Below, piece by piece: positions 14,825 to 23,019 of a stretch of DNA of 64,000 nt. The position numbers were made by a program, and so were the translations under genes. Numbering within the stretch: position 1 is the stretch's first letter; the number at the start of each line of letters is the position of its first letter. Source of the DNA: Nocardioides aromaticivorans (GTDB lineage: Bacteria; Actinomycetota; Actinomycetes; Propionibacteriales; Nocardioidaceae); the NCBI RefSeq assembly GCF_013408525.1, contig NZ_JACBZM010000001.1, positions 310,001 to 374,000 on the forward strand, written 5' to 3'. The notes below the pieces were generated by a model. That model did not search any database. It worked only from the letters and a program-made list of their open reading frames with translations, and had not been told where the DNA came from.

Positions 14825-17800
14825 TCAGGGAGTCGGGCACGCCGCACCACCCGTGTAGCCGCCGCCCCCGCTGCCGGACGTCCCGGTCGCGACGACGGTC
14901 GGGGCGCCGCCGTTGTTGCCGGAGACGAACGCCTGCACGGCCGCGTCGTCCCCGGCCGCGCCGCCGTAGCCGGGCAGGCGGATCGTGGTGAACTGGCGCT
15001 GGCGCAGCCGGATGTCGGCATCGACCGTCGGTGGGACCGAGTCGGCGCCGCTGGCGGCCAGCGTGTTGCCCGACACCGCGGCGCAGGCGAGGAAGGTGTC
15101 CCCCGGCACGGTGCCGATGTTGTAGTGGACGCCCTGCCGGGAGAAGCCGGTCAGCACGGTGCCCGGCTCGGCGATCGTGTTGCCCGTGATGGTGGTGTTG
15201 AAGGTGCCGGACTGCGCCGACGCGCCGCCGCCGGCCTGCACCAGGATGCCGTAGTTGTTGTAGCCGCGGACCTGGTTGCCGGTCACCGACCAGGTCGAGG
15301 TCCCGCCGCCGACGGTCTGCAGCAGGAGGCCGGAGCCGCCGGTCGAGCCGGAGTTGGCGACACCGCTGACGCCGATGGTGTTGTTGGCGAAGGTGCCCTG
15401 CTGCACCGACCCGCCGGCATCCTTGGCCACCGTCACGGCCGTGCCCGCCGCGTCGCGGAAGGAGTTGCCCGACAGGTTCAGCGTGGTCGTCCCGGCGGTG
15501 CCCGCCTGGAACAGGGTGACCCCGCCGCCACCGGTCGCGAGCGCCGGGTGGCTGTCGCTGAACGAGCTCCCCGTCACCACGAGGTCGCCCGTGCCACTCC
15601 CCCCGTGCGAGAACTGGAGCAGGTCGCCCTTGGCGCTCTCGAAGGTGCTGTCGGTGACGGTGACCTTCAACGCGGAGGCGCCGCTGGCGGACTCCACCGA
15701 CAGTGCGTCGTTCGCCGGCCGGCTGCCGGCCGCCGGGAAGGTCACCTGGTCGAGTGTCAGGCGGTCCAGCGAACCGCCCGCGTTGGCGACCCGGAGGTTG
15801 TCCTCGAAGCCGCCGCTGATGACGGTGCCGGTGATCGACGCCGCACCGGTGAGGTCCGTGAGCAGAATGCTCGAGTCGTCGTACGGCGCCGCGCCGTTGT
15901 CGCCGTTGGCGCCGCCGACCACGCTGCTCGCGATGGTCAGGCCACGGACGCTGCTGCCCCGCACCGCGTAGTTGCTGTGGTCGTGGACCCACATCCGGGT
16001 CAGGCTCGGCGCCTGGGTGTCGTGCAGCACGATGCCGGTGCCCGTGGGCGTCGTGGACGCGCTGTCCGCCCCGGTCGTGGAGGCGATCTCCCCGCCCGTG
16101 CAACCAGTCGTGTCGGCCGGGGTGCAGGTGCCGCCCGTGCCGGTGACGGTCAGGGACCCCGCGGACCCGGTGGTGTCGAGCACGATGCCGTTGGTGGCGC
16201 CGCTGCTGCTGATCCGCTCGAAGGTGAGGCCACCGGCGCCGATGTCGGTGCTGACGACACCGAGTGCCCGGGCAGCTCCCGTGGTGATCCGGTTGCCGGC
16301 TCCGCTGACGACGAGCGTGCCGCTGCCGACCGCGTCGACGCCCTTGCCGGTCGTCGTGGTCACCACCAGCCCGCCACCGGTGAGCCGCAGCGCGTGACCG
16401 TCGCTCGACGCCATCGAGACGCCCGCGCCGGTGCCGGTGCTCAGCACCTTCGAGGCACCGGAGAGGACGGTGCTGCCCCCGGTGTTGCCACTGAGGCTGA
16501 TGCCGCCCCCGGCGTCCGCGCCGTCGGTGATCGAGCCGCCGAGGGCGACGGTGCCGCCGGTCCGGCCGGTGACGTCCACGCTGGCGCCGGTCCCGTCCGC
16601 GATCGTCCCGCCCCAGGTCACGTCGCCGCTGCCGCCGTCGAGGTCGAACGCGACACCCGCCGCGCCGGTGATCGAGCCACCGTCGGCCGTGAAGGTCCCG
16701 GCCTGGAGTCCTTCGAGGTTGATGCCGTCGGTGGCGCTGTCGATCGAGGTCACCGCGTCGAGCGCGAGGTGGGCGCCCGGCGTGGCCGTGACGTCGACCG
16801 CCGGTGCGCCGCGGGTGGCGACCGTGGTCGTGCCCGTCGCGTTGAAGGTGACCGTGCCGGCGTTGGCGAGCCGGATGCCGGTGGAGCCGCCGCCTGCGCC
16901 CGTGGCGTCGGTGTTGTCGACGACCAGGTCGGTCACCGTGGAGGTGCCGGAGGTCCCGCTGAGCTCGAACGCCGGCTGCGTGCCGGCGGTGCCGGTGTCG
17001 ACGATCCGGACGTCGGTCACGCTCACGCTGCCGTCGCCCGGCGAGCCGGCGATGCCGCTCCCGGCGCCGGACGGGTCGATGGCGACACCGGTCACCAGGT
17101 TGCCGGTGGCGAGGTCGACGACGTCGCCGCCCGTGCGGGTCAGCGCCGGCCGCTGGCCCGCGTCGCCGGCGACGAGCAGGTAGCCGTCGACCTCGAGGTC
17201 CGCCGCGGTCCCCACGAGCTGCTGGTCCGCCTTGAGCGCGACGCCCCCGTCGTAGCCGGTCGTGGAGCCGTCGCCCCGGGCGACGTACAGGGTCTGGCCG
17301 GCGGCGCTGGCGCTTACCGCCTGGGCCAGCGTGTCGAAGGGCGCGGTCGCGGTGCCGCTGTCGCCGGCGGCGTCGTTGTCGACGTACCAGACACAGCCGG
17401 CGAACTCGATGGTCGCGTCGGCCTGGCCCGTGGCGTCACCGTCGGTCAGCTCGTAGGTGAAGGTGTCGGGTGTCCCGGTGCACCCCGCGGGCGGGGTGTA
17501 GGTGAGGTCGCCGTCGGCCTCCAGGGTGACCGAGCCGCCCTGGTCGGTGGCGAGCGTGTCGGCGACGATGCTCACCGAGCCGGGCGTCTCGACGTCGGAG
17601 GCGGCGGCGAGCAGGTCGCCGGTGACCGTCTTGTGCGCGCCACCCACGACGGGCGCGCCGTCCGACGGGTCGTCGACGACGAGCGGGGTGTTGCCGATCG
17701 CGGCGCTGGCGGCGTCGAAGGTGACCTCCGCCGCCGTGGGGGCGTCGTTGACGCAGGTGACGTGGACGGCGACCGCGGCCGAGGAGCCGCCGGAGATCGT

Positions 17801-19528
17801 GTAGGTGAAGGTGTCGACGTCCGGCGACTCGTTGCAGTAGTTCGCGTCCGGCTCGTAGGTCACCGTGCCGCTGCTGAGGACGGCCGTGCCGTGCGCGGGC
17901 GGGCTGACCGCGGTGACCGTCGGGGACGCGCCGTCGCCGGCCTCGTCATTGCCGAGAAGGTCGAGCGTGGTCGGCGCGGCGTCCTCGGCGACCGTGACCT
18001 CGTCGTCGTGCGCGACGGCGGCGTCCTCGACGCAGCTGACCACCACGTTGACCGTGGCCGTGGACCCTCCGGGGGCGAGCGTGTAGGTGAAGGTGTCGGT
18101 CGTCGTACCGGGCGGGTCGTTGCAGTAGTCCGCAGCCGGTGCGTAGGTGAGGCCCGTGCCGCCGCCGGTGATGGCGACCGCACCGTTGGCGGGCTGGCTG
18201 GTCGCGGCGATGCCGACCGGACCTGCATCGACGTCGGTGTCGTTGGCCAGGACGGTGAGCGCGGTGGCCGCATCGTCCTCGTCGAGCAGGTACTCGTCGT
18301 CGACGGCGTGGGGCGCGTCATCGACGCAGGTGACCGCGACGGTGACCGTGGCCGGCGCACCACTCGGGCTGAGCCGGTAGGTGAACGCGTCGGGATCGGT
18401 CCCCGGCGGGGTGTTGCAGTAGTTCGCGTCGGGCGTGTAGGTCACCTCGCCGCCGGCCACCTCGGCCGATCCGTGGGCGGGCTGGCCGACCACCTCGGGT
18501 GCGAGGTCGTCGCCGTCGGCGTCGGTGTCGTTGGCGAGCACGTCCACGACCGCGGCGTCCACGTCCTCGGTGACCGTGACGTCGTCGTCGACCGCGACCG
18601 GCTCGTCCGGCGCACAGGTGATGTCGACCGTGACGTGGCCGGTGTCGCGGCGGCCGGTCGGGTCCTCGACGGTGTAGTCGAAGCCGGCGGCCGCGTCGCC
18701 GCACAGGTCGTCGTCGGGGGTGAAGCGGACCTCGCCGCCGGTGATCGCGACCGTTCCGCCGTCGGCGCCGGAGACGGCGACCACGGTGCGCACGCCGCCG
18801 TCCGCGTCGGTGTCGTTCGCGGCGGGGCTGCCGGGGCCGGTCAGCGGCAGGGTGAGGACGGTGTCCTCGAGCGTGCTGACGACGTCGTCGACCGCGACCG
18901 GTGCGTGCTCGGCCGGCGGCGGGTTGCCGGTAAGCGTGCGGGACTCGCAGGAGAACAGCTGGTCCGCGCGGTTGGCGTAGGCGCGGTCGTGGGAGCCGAG
19001 GCCGCACTCGAGGCGGTCGACCGTGGTCGCGGCGTCGACGTCGCGGAGCACGTCGTCCTCCGACCCGCCGATCAGCTTGTCCGTGCCGGATCCGCCGACG
19101 AGCTGGTCCGCGCCCGCGCCGCCGAAGACGACGTCGTCGCCCGGGCCGCCCGAGCCGGTGTCGTTGCCGGCCCGGCCGCGGAGCCAGTCGTTGCCCGCGC
19201 CGCCGGACATCCGGTCGGCGCCGGTCCCGCCGTACAGGCGGTCGGCGCCGTCACCGCCGTCGAGGACGTCATTGCCCGGGCCACCGCGGAGCACGTCGTT
19301 GCCGCCGCGTCCCGAGATGCGGTCGTTGCCGCCGAGGCCGCAGATCACGTCCGCCCGGGGCGTGCCGACCAGGACGTCATTGCCCGACGTGCCGGAGATC
19401 GTGCAGGGCAGCGCCGCCACCGGGACGGTGGGGACCGGCACCGAGCCGGCTCCCGATGCCAGCACCAACGCGGCACCGCCACCCCAGCTCGTGATGCGCA
19501 GGACCCAGCTCTTCGGAGCGTCGTTCAT
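14825..19528 (-). CDS. Giant exported RTX / cadherin-like / beta-helix surface protein
   Basis: A 1,567-residue protein. Residues about 1-40 hold a hydrophobic export signal (ALVLASGAGSVPVP). About 46-160 contain roughly ten calcium-binding RTX nonapeptides of the GGxGNDxLx type. About 205-620 hold four to five cadherin-like/Big_9 domains, each with AVDD, an ED segment, LANDTDAD and a closing DxFTYxL strand. From about 650 (CVWYVDNDAAGD) to 1500 comes a T, G, S, V-rich right-handed beta-helix with repeated short turns. It ends GGGGYTGGAAC without a sortase motif. Calcium-folded repeats and the modular stalk suggest an adhesin or surface fibre. It heads the collar/GNAT cluster, and a near-perfect palindrome lies about 113 bases upstream. 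Confidence 0.8.
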   Translation of the reverse strand: MNDAPKSWVLRITSWGGGAALVLASGAGSVPVPTVPVAALPCTISGTSGNDVLVGTPRADVICGLGGNDRISGRGGNDVLRGGPGNDVLDGGDGADRLYGGTGADRMSGGAGNDWLRGRAGNDTGSGGPGDDVVFGGAGADQLVGGSGTDKLIGGSEDDVLRDVDAATTVDRLECGLGSHDRAYANRADQLFSCESRTLTGNPPPAEHAPVAVDDVVSTLEDTVLTLPLTGPGSPAANDTDADGGVRTVVAVSGADGGTVAITGGEVRFTPDDDLCGDAAAGFDYTVEDPTGRRDTGHVTVDITCAPDEPVAVDDDVTVTEDVDAAVVDVLANDTDADGDDLAPEVVGQPAHGSAEVAGGEVTYTPDANYCNTPPGTDPDAFTYRLSPSGAPATVTVAVTCVDDAPHAVDDEYLLDEDDAATALTVLANDTDVDAGPVGIAATSQPANGAVAITGGGTGLTYAPAADYCNDPPGTTTDTFTYTLAPGGSTATVNVVVSCVEDAAVAHDDEVTVAEDAAPTTLDLLGNDEAGDGASPTVTAVSPPAHGTAVLSSGTVTYEPDANYCNESPDVDTFTYTISGGSSAAVAVHVTCVNDAPTAAEVTFDAASAAIGNTPLVVDDPSDGAPVVGGAHKTVTGDLLAAASDVETPGSVSIVADTLATDQGGSVTLEADGDLTYTPPAGCTGTPDTFTYELTDGDATGQADATIEFAGCVWYVDNDAAGDSGTATAPFDTLAQAVSASAAGQTLYVARGDGSTTGYDGGVALKADQQLVGTAADLEVDGYLLVAGDAGQRPALTRTGGDVVDLATGNLVTGVAIDPSGAGSGIAGSPGDGSVSVTDVRIVDTGTAGTQPAFELSGTSGTSTVTDLVVDNTDATGAGGGSTGIRLANAGTVTFNATGTTTVATRGAPAVDVTATPGAHLALDAVTSIDSATDGINLEGLQAGTFTADGGSITGAAGVAFDLDGGSGDVTWGGTIADGTGASVDVTGRTGGTVALGGSITDGADAGGGISLSGNTGGSTVLSGASKVLSTGTGAGVSMASSDGHALRLTGGGLVVTTTTGKGVDAVGSGTLVVSGAGNRITTGAARALGVVSTDIGAGGLTFERISSSGATNGIVLDTTGSAGSLTVTGTGGTCTPADTTGCTGGEIASTTGADSASTTPTGTGIVLHDTQAPSLTRMWVHDHSNYAVRGSSVRGLTIASSVVGGANGDNGAAPYDDSSILLTDLTGAASITGTVISGGFEDNLRVANAGGSLDRLTLDQVTFPAAGSRPANDALSVESASGASALKVTVTDSTFESAKGDLLQFSHGGSGTGDLVVTGSSFSDSHPALATGGGGVTLFQAGTAGTTTLNLSGNSFRDAAGTAVTVAKDAGGSVQQGTFANNTIGVSGVANSGSTGGSGLLLQTVGGGTSTWSVTGNQVRGYNNYGILVQAGGGASAQSGTFNTTITGNTIAEPGTVLTGFSRQGVHYNIGTVPGDTFLACAAVSGNTLAASGADSVPPTVDADIRLRQRQFTTIRLPGYGGAAGDDAAVQAFVSGNNGGAPTVVATGTSGSGGGGYTGGAACPTP

Positions 19529-19572
19529 CCGGGTTTCCGTCCCTCACGGCACATGCACGTAGGTACGCCGGA

Positions 19573-19622
19573 CCGGCGCCCCTCCCCCGCGGCTCACTGT
19601 GGCAGCGCGGTGGGGGCGCCGG
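19573..19622. terminator. Strong GC hairpin between tmsB and the giant surface-protein gene
   Basis: CCGGCGCCCC (19573-19582) is the exact reverse complement of GGGGCGCCGG (19613-19622), and the stem can extend inward with imperfect CCCCCGCG/CGCGGTGG pairing. It lies about 55 bases after the tmsB stop, so it could end that transcript. No T tract follows. It would instead be in the 5' untranslated region if the surface-protein promoter is near the palindrome at 19641. Confidence 0.4.
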
Positions 19623-19640
19623 GACCCGAATGCGCAAACC

Positions 19641-19656
19641 CGGGACCTAGGTCCCG
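19641..19656. promoter_or_regulatory. Perfect 16-base palindrome resembling a DosR/DevR box
   Basis: CGGGACCTAGGTCCCG is a perfect palindrome without a loop, 113 bases before the ATG of the giant surface protein. It differs from the core of the DosR/DevR consensus (GGGACTWWAGTCCC) at only the symmetric T and A positions, which here are C and G. Such a site suggests a NarL/LuxR-family response regulator. Alternatively it is a palindrome for another dimeric regulator. Confidence 0.45.
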
Positions 19657-19675
19657 ACCGGCCCGGGCATCACGC

Positions 19676-20980
19676 CTACGCCCCGAAGTCGTGGCGCAGC
19701 GGGTATCCGCTGGTCCCGTCCTCCGTCTTCGTGGCGAGCACGTGGTGGAGCTGGATCTCGTTGCGGTCGAAGGCGATCCGCGAGCCCGCCATGTAGAGGC
19801 CCCACACCCGGGCCGTTCCCTCGTCGGTCTCCGCGACGCAGGCGTCCCAGTTGTCGGCGAGGTTCTTCGACCAACCGGCGAGGGTCCTCGCGTAGTGGAC
19901 GCGGAAGTTCTCGTGGTGCTGGACCTCGAGGCCGGCGTCCTCGATGGCCGTCACGATCGTGCCGGACCCGGCGAGCTCCCCGTCGGGGAAGACGTAGCGG
20001 TCGATGAACGCGCCCGTACTCTTGTCGATGTTGTCGTGGCGGGTGATGCAGTGGTTGAGCACGCGGCCCTGCGGCCTGAGCTTGCCGTTGATGAAGGAGA
20101 AGTACGCCGGGTAGTTGGCGATCCCGATGTGCTCGGTGAGGCCGATCGAGCTGACCGCGTCGAAGCCGGTCTCCTCCACGTCGCGGTAGTCGGAGTGGCG
20201 CACCTCGGCGAGGTGGTCGAGGCCCTGGCGCTTGATCTCCTCCTGCGCCCAGGTCGCCTGCTCGCGCGACAGGGTCACCCCCAGCGCCTTCACGCCGTAG
20301 TGCTTGGCGGCATGGCGCACCATGCCGCCCCAGCCGCAGCCGATGTCGAGCAGCCGGTCGCCCGCCTTCAGGCCGAGCTTGCGGCAGATCAGGTCGTACT
20401 TGTGGTCCTGCGCCTCCTCGAGGGTGGCGTCCTCGGTCGGGAAGACCGCACAGGTGTAGGTCATCGACGGCCCGAGGACGTGCTCGTAGAAGGTGTTGGA
20501 CACGTCGTAGTGGTGGTGGATGGCATCGGCGTCACGCTCCTGCGAGTGCCGTCCCCAGCGGCCGAACGGGCTGGTCAACGAGCGCAGCCCCTCCAGGCGG
20601 TGCCGCCACGCGGGCAGGTGCTCCTGCGGCGGCGGGGGCGGGGGCACGAGGTGGCTGACGCCGAGCGCCCGGATCACGCCGACCAGCTCGCTCGGCTTCG
20701 GTACGCCGAAGTCGGTCGTGTCCTTGAGCAGGGAGAAGGCCTCGTAGGGGTCGCCCGGGTGGGCACCGTGCAGCACCAGGTCGCCGGCCACGTAGGCACG
20801 GGCGAGGCCCAGGTCGCCGGGCGCGGTCATGATGTAGGAGAGGCCGCGCTCGTTGACGAGCTCCAGGCCGTAGGGCTGGTCGAGCGGGCCGGCAGCGCTG
20901 CCGTCGTACGCCTTGAACCAGACGGGCAGGCCGCCCTTGAAGAGGGACTCGATCGTCGGTGCGATGCCCTGCATGGTCAT
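19676..20980 (-). CDS. tmsB: Fatty-acid methyltransferase TmsB/BfaB (cyclopropane-synthase family)
   Basis: A 434-residue SAM-dependent methyltransferase related to cyclopropane fatty acid synthase. The SAM site is LLDIGCGWGG (about 210-219), preceded by IHHHYDVSNTFY and SMTYTCAVF, which are family hallmarks; an N-terminal 130-residue domain contacts lipid in homologues. With its neighbour it should make 10-methyl-branched (tuberculostearic-type) acids: TmsB adds the methylene group to an oleoyl chain in phospholipid. The start is the ATG at 20980, behind GAGGAG and overlapping the tmsA stop (ATGA). The pairing with the FAD-dependent gene distinguishes it from an ordinary cyclopropane synthase. 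Confidence 0.85.
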   Translation of the reverse strand: MTMQGIAPTIESLFKGGLPVWFKAYDGSAAGPLDQPYGLELVNERGLSYIMTAPGDLGLARAYVAGDLVLHGAHPGDPYEAFSLLKDTTDFGVPKPSELVGVIRALGVSHLVPPPPPPQEHLPAWRHRLEGLRSLTSPFGRWGRHSQERDADAIHHHYDVSNTFYEHVLGPSMTYTCAVFPTEDATLEEAQDHKYDLICRKLGLKAGDRLLDIGCGWGGMVRHAAKHYGVKALGVTLSREQATWAQEEIKRQGLDHLAEVRHSDYRDVEETGFDAVSSIGLTEHIGIANYPAYFSFINGKLRPQGRVLNHCITRHDNIDKSTGAFIDRYVFPDGELAGSGTIVTAIEDAGLEVQHHENFRVHYARTLAGWSKNLADNWDACVAETDEGTARVWGLYMAGSRIAFDRNEIQLHHVLATKTEDGTSGYPLRHDFGA

Positions 20981-22341
20981 CGGCTCCTCACCGCCTTGTC
21001 GTAGAGGGTCGTCAGTCGGTCGTCGGGGTCGTGCTGCCGCTTCACTGCGGCCAGGTGCGGGGTGTTGTAGAGCGCGTCGAAGGTCGCGCGGTCGTAGAAG
21101 GCGTCGGAGTAGAGGGACTTGTGGCCGCCGAGCTCGTGCACCTTCGCCTCGATCGCCCGGTTCCTCGGGGCATCCGCGGCCTCGGGGCCGACGTGGACGG
21201 TGCCCCAGAAGCCGACGTTGACGTAGAGCCGGCCGGGCTCGAGCGGGTAGAGCGGCCAGGCCCGGGTGGCGACCAGCGGGCACAGCCACACCGGCCGCAT
21301 CCCGACCTCCTCGTCGAACCAGGCGAGGAACTCGGGCAGCCGCTCGACGGGCACCTCGATGTCCTGCACCACCCGCTCGCGCAGCGGCCGGCCCGCACGG
21401 CGGTCGAGCCGGTCGGCGATGCCGAAGCGGCGATCCAGGTGGAGCAGCTTCATGTAGACGTCGGAACGGCGCAGGCGCCGCGGCCAGAACCGCCGGATGC
21501 GGGGGTTCTGGGCACCGAAGGCCCCCGAGCACCAGAACCAGTCGGTGTCCCAGCGCCAGAGGTAGTCGTAGGCGGTCAGCCGGTCGCGGTCACAACGCTG
21601 GAGCGAACGGAAGTAGACGTCCTGCCCGGCGTAGTCGGAGGTGGGGCCCGCCTCGTCGGTCCACCGGGCGAGGGTGAGCACGTGCTCGTCCGGCCCGAAC
21701 GAGACACCGTCGAGGCCGTGGACCGGCTCGCCGTCGTACTCCTGCGCGGCGGCGATCTCGGCGAGCGTCTTGGCCATCAGCGCAGCGTCGTCGAACCGGA
21801 GGTGGCGGATCGCGACATAGGGCGGCACCTTCTCCAGCTTGATCCGCAGCCGCGTCGCGTAGCCGAGCGAGCCGTAGGAGTTGGGGAAGGCGTCGAACAG
21901 CTCGTCGCCCGGCCGCGTCGTGACGACCTCGCCGGCACCGGTGAAGACGTCCATCTCGAGCACCGACTCGTGCGGCAGGCCCAGCCGGAAGCTGCTCGAC
22001 TCGATGCCGAGGCCGGTGACCGCGCCGCCGAGCGTGATCGTGCGCAGCTGCGGGACGACATGGGGCACCAGGCCGTGCGGCAGGGTCGCGTCGACGAGGG
22101 CCTCGTAGGTGCACATGCCCTGCACCTCTGCGACCGGCCCGTCGGGACTGTCGGGGAGCACCTCGATCACGCCGTCGAGGCCGGAGACGTCGAGCCCGGG
22201 GGCCGAGGTCTGCGCCCTCGCGCGGAACAGGTTGGTCGTGCGCTTCGCCAGTCGCACCGTCTCCCCCGGAGGGATGGCGGCGTACGACGACGCGAGCCTT
22301 GTGACGGCACCTTCGTGCTGGTGCCAGCCTCGATCTGCCAC
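20977..22341 (-). CDS. tmsA: FAD-dependent reductase TmsA/BfaA for 10-methyl fatty acids
   Basis: A 454-residue oxidoreductase with a PCMH-type FAD-binding domain: GMCTYEALVDATLPHGLVP, then TITLGGAVTGLGIESSSF (about residues 75-125), and FPNSYGSLGYATRLRIKLE. The C-terminal half is that of the DWARF1/24-sterol-reductase-like group. In the tms/bfa system this enzyme reduces the 10-methylene intermediate made by TmsB to a saturated 10-methyl group using NADPH. I choose the GTG at 22341; a TAGGTT minus-10-like hexamer ends eight bases before it, so the message may be leaderless. A GTG at 22401 would add 20 residues and abut the response-regulator stop. Confidence 0.8.
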   Translation of the reverse strand: MADRGWHQHEGAVTRLASSYAAIPPGETVRLAKRTTNLFRARAQTSAPGLDVSGLDGVIEVLPDSPDGPVAEVQGMCTYEALVDATLPHGLVPHVVPQLRTITLGGAVTGLGIESSSFRLGLPHESVLEMDVFTGAGEVVTTRPGDELFDAFPNSYGSLGYATRLRIKLEKVPPYVAIRHLRFDDAALMAKTLAEIAAAQEYDGEPVHGLDGVSFGPDEHVLTLARWTDEAGPTSDYAGQDVYFRSLQRCDRDRLTAYDYLWRWDTDWFWCSGAFGAQNPRIRRFWPRRLRRSDVYMKLLHLDRRFGIADRLDRRAGRPLRERVVQDIEVPVERLPEFLAWFDEEVGMRPVWLCPLVATRAWPLYPLEPGRLYVNVGFWGTVHVGPEAADAPRNRAIEAKVHELGGHKSLYSDAFYDRATFDALYNTPHLAAVKRQHDPDDRLTTLYDKAVRSR

Positions 22342-22401
22342 GTTCCGCAACCTACCCTCGCTCCCGCTCCGGTGACATCCGCGTTTTTGCGCAACCTGCA
22401 C

Positions 22402-23019
22402 TCACAGCCATCCATTCCCCTCCGCGACGAGGACCGCCTCGGCCCGATTGCCCGCCCCGGTCTTGCCGATCGCGCCGGACAGGTGGTTGCGCACCGTGCC
22501 CTCGGACAGGAACAGCCGCGACGCGATCGCGGCCACCGACGAGCCGTCCCGTGCCGCGCGCAGCACGTCGGTCTCGCGGGCGGTCAGCGGCGACTCCCCG
22601 CTGACCAGCGAGTCGGTGGCAAGAGCCGGGTCGACGACCCGCAGGCCCTGGTGGACGCGCCGCACCGCGTCGGCGAGCTGCGAGGCCGGGGTGTCCTTGA
22701 CGACGAAGCCCGAGGCGCCGGCCTGCAGCGCGCGACGCAGGTAGCCGGGCCTCCCGAACGTGGTCACCACCAGCACCCGGGTCTGCGGGCTGGCGGCACG
22801 CACCGCCGCACAGGCCTCGATCCCGTCCATGCCCGGCATCTCCACGTCCATGAGTACGACGTCCGGCCGCTCGCTGCGCGCGAGGGCCACCGCCTCCTCG
22901 CCCGTCCCCGCCTCGGCCACCACCTCGATGTCGGGCTCGAGTCCGAGCAGCGCCGAGAGCGCCCCGCGGACCAGCGCCTGGTCGTCGGCGAGGACCAGCC
23001 GGATCGCTGCCGCGGTCAT
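22402..23019 (-). CDS. NarL/LuxR-family response regulator
   Basis: A 205-residue two-component regulator. The receiver domain has the acidic pair ADD near residue 12, the phosphoacceptor aspartate at about residue 58 (VVLMDVEMPG), the threonine in VVTTFGR and lysine in VVKDTP. The C-terminal LuxR helix-turn-helix is LTARETDVLRAARDG to SEGTVRNHLSGAIGKTGAGNRAEAV. The start overlaps the histidine kinase stop (ATGA), and the gene is last in an operon of ATPase, permease, kinase and regulator. It probably controls that exporter through the inverted repeats at 25868-25949. Confidence 0.92.
   Translation of the reverse strand: MTAAAIRLVLADDQALVRGALSALLGLEPDIEVVAEAGTGEEAVALARSERPDVVLMDVEMPGMDGIEACAAVRAASPQTRVLVVTTFGRPGYLRRALQAGASGFVVKDTPASQLADAVRRVHQGLRVVDPALATDSLVSGESPLTARETDVLRAARDGSSVAAIASRLFLSEGTVRNHLSGAIGKTGAGNRAEAVLVAEGNGWL

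Noticed and set aside
14369..21004. A 2,211-codon plus-strand open frame
   Set aside because: It is antisense to the collar genes, the giant surface protein and tmsB, has no recognisable domain, and is low-complexity V, G, A, R, D. High GC keeps antisense frames open.
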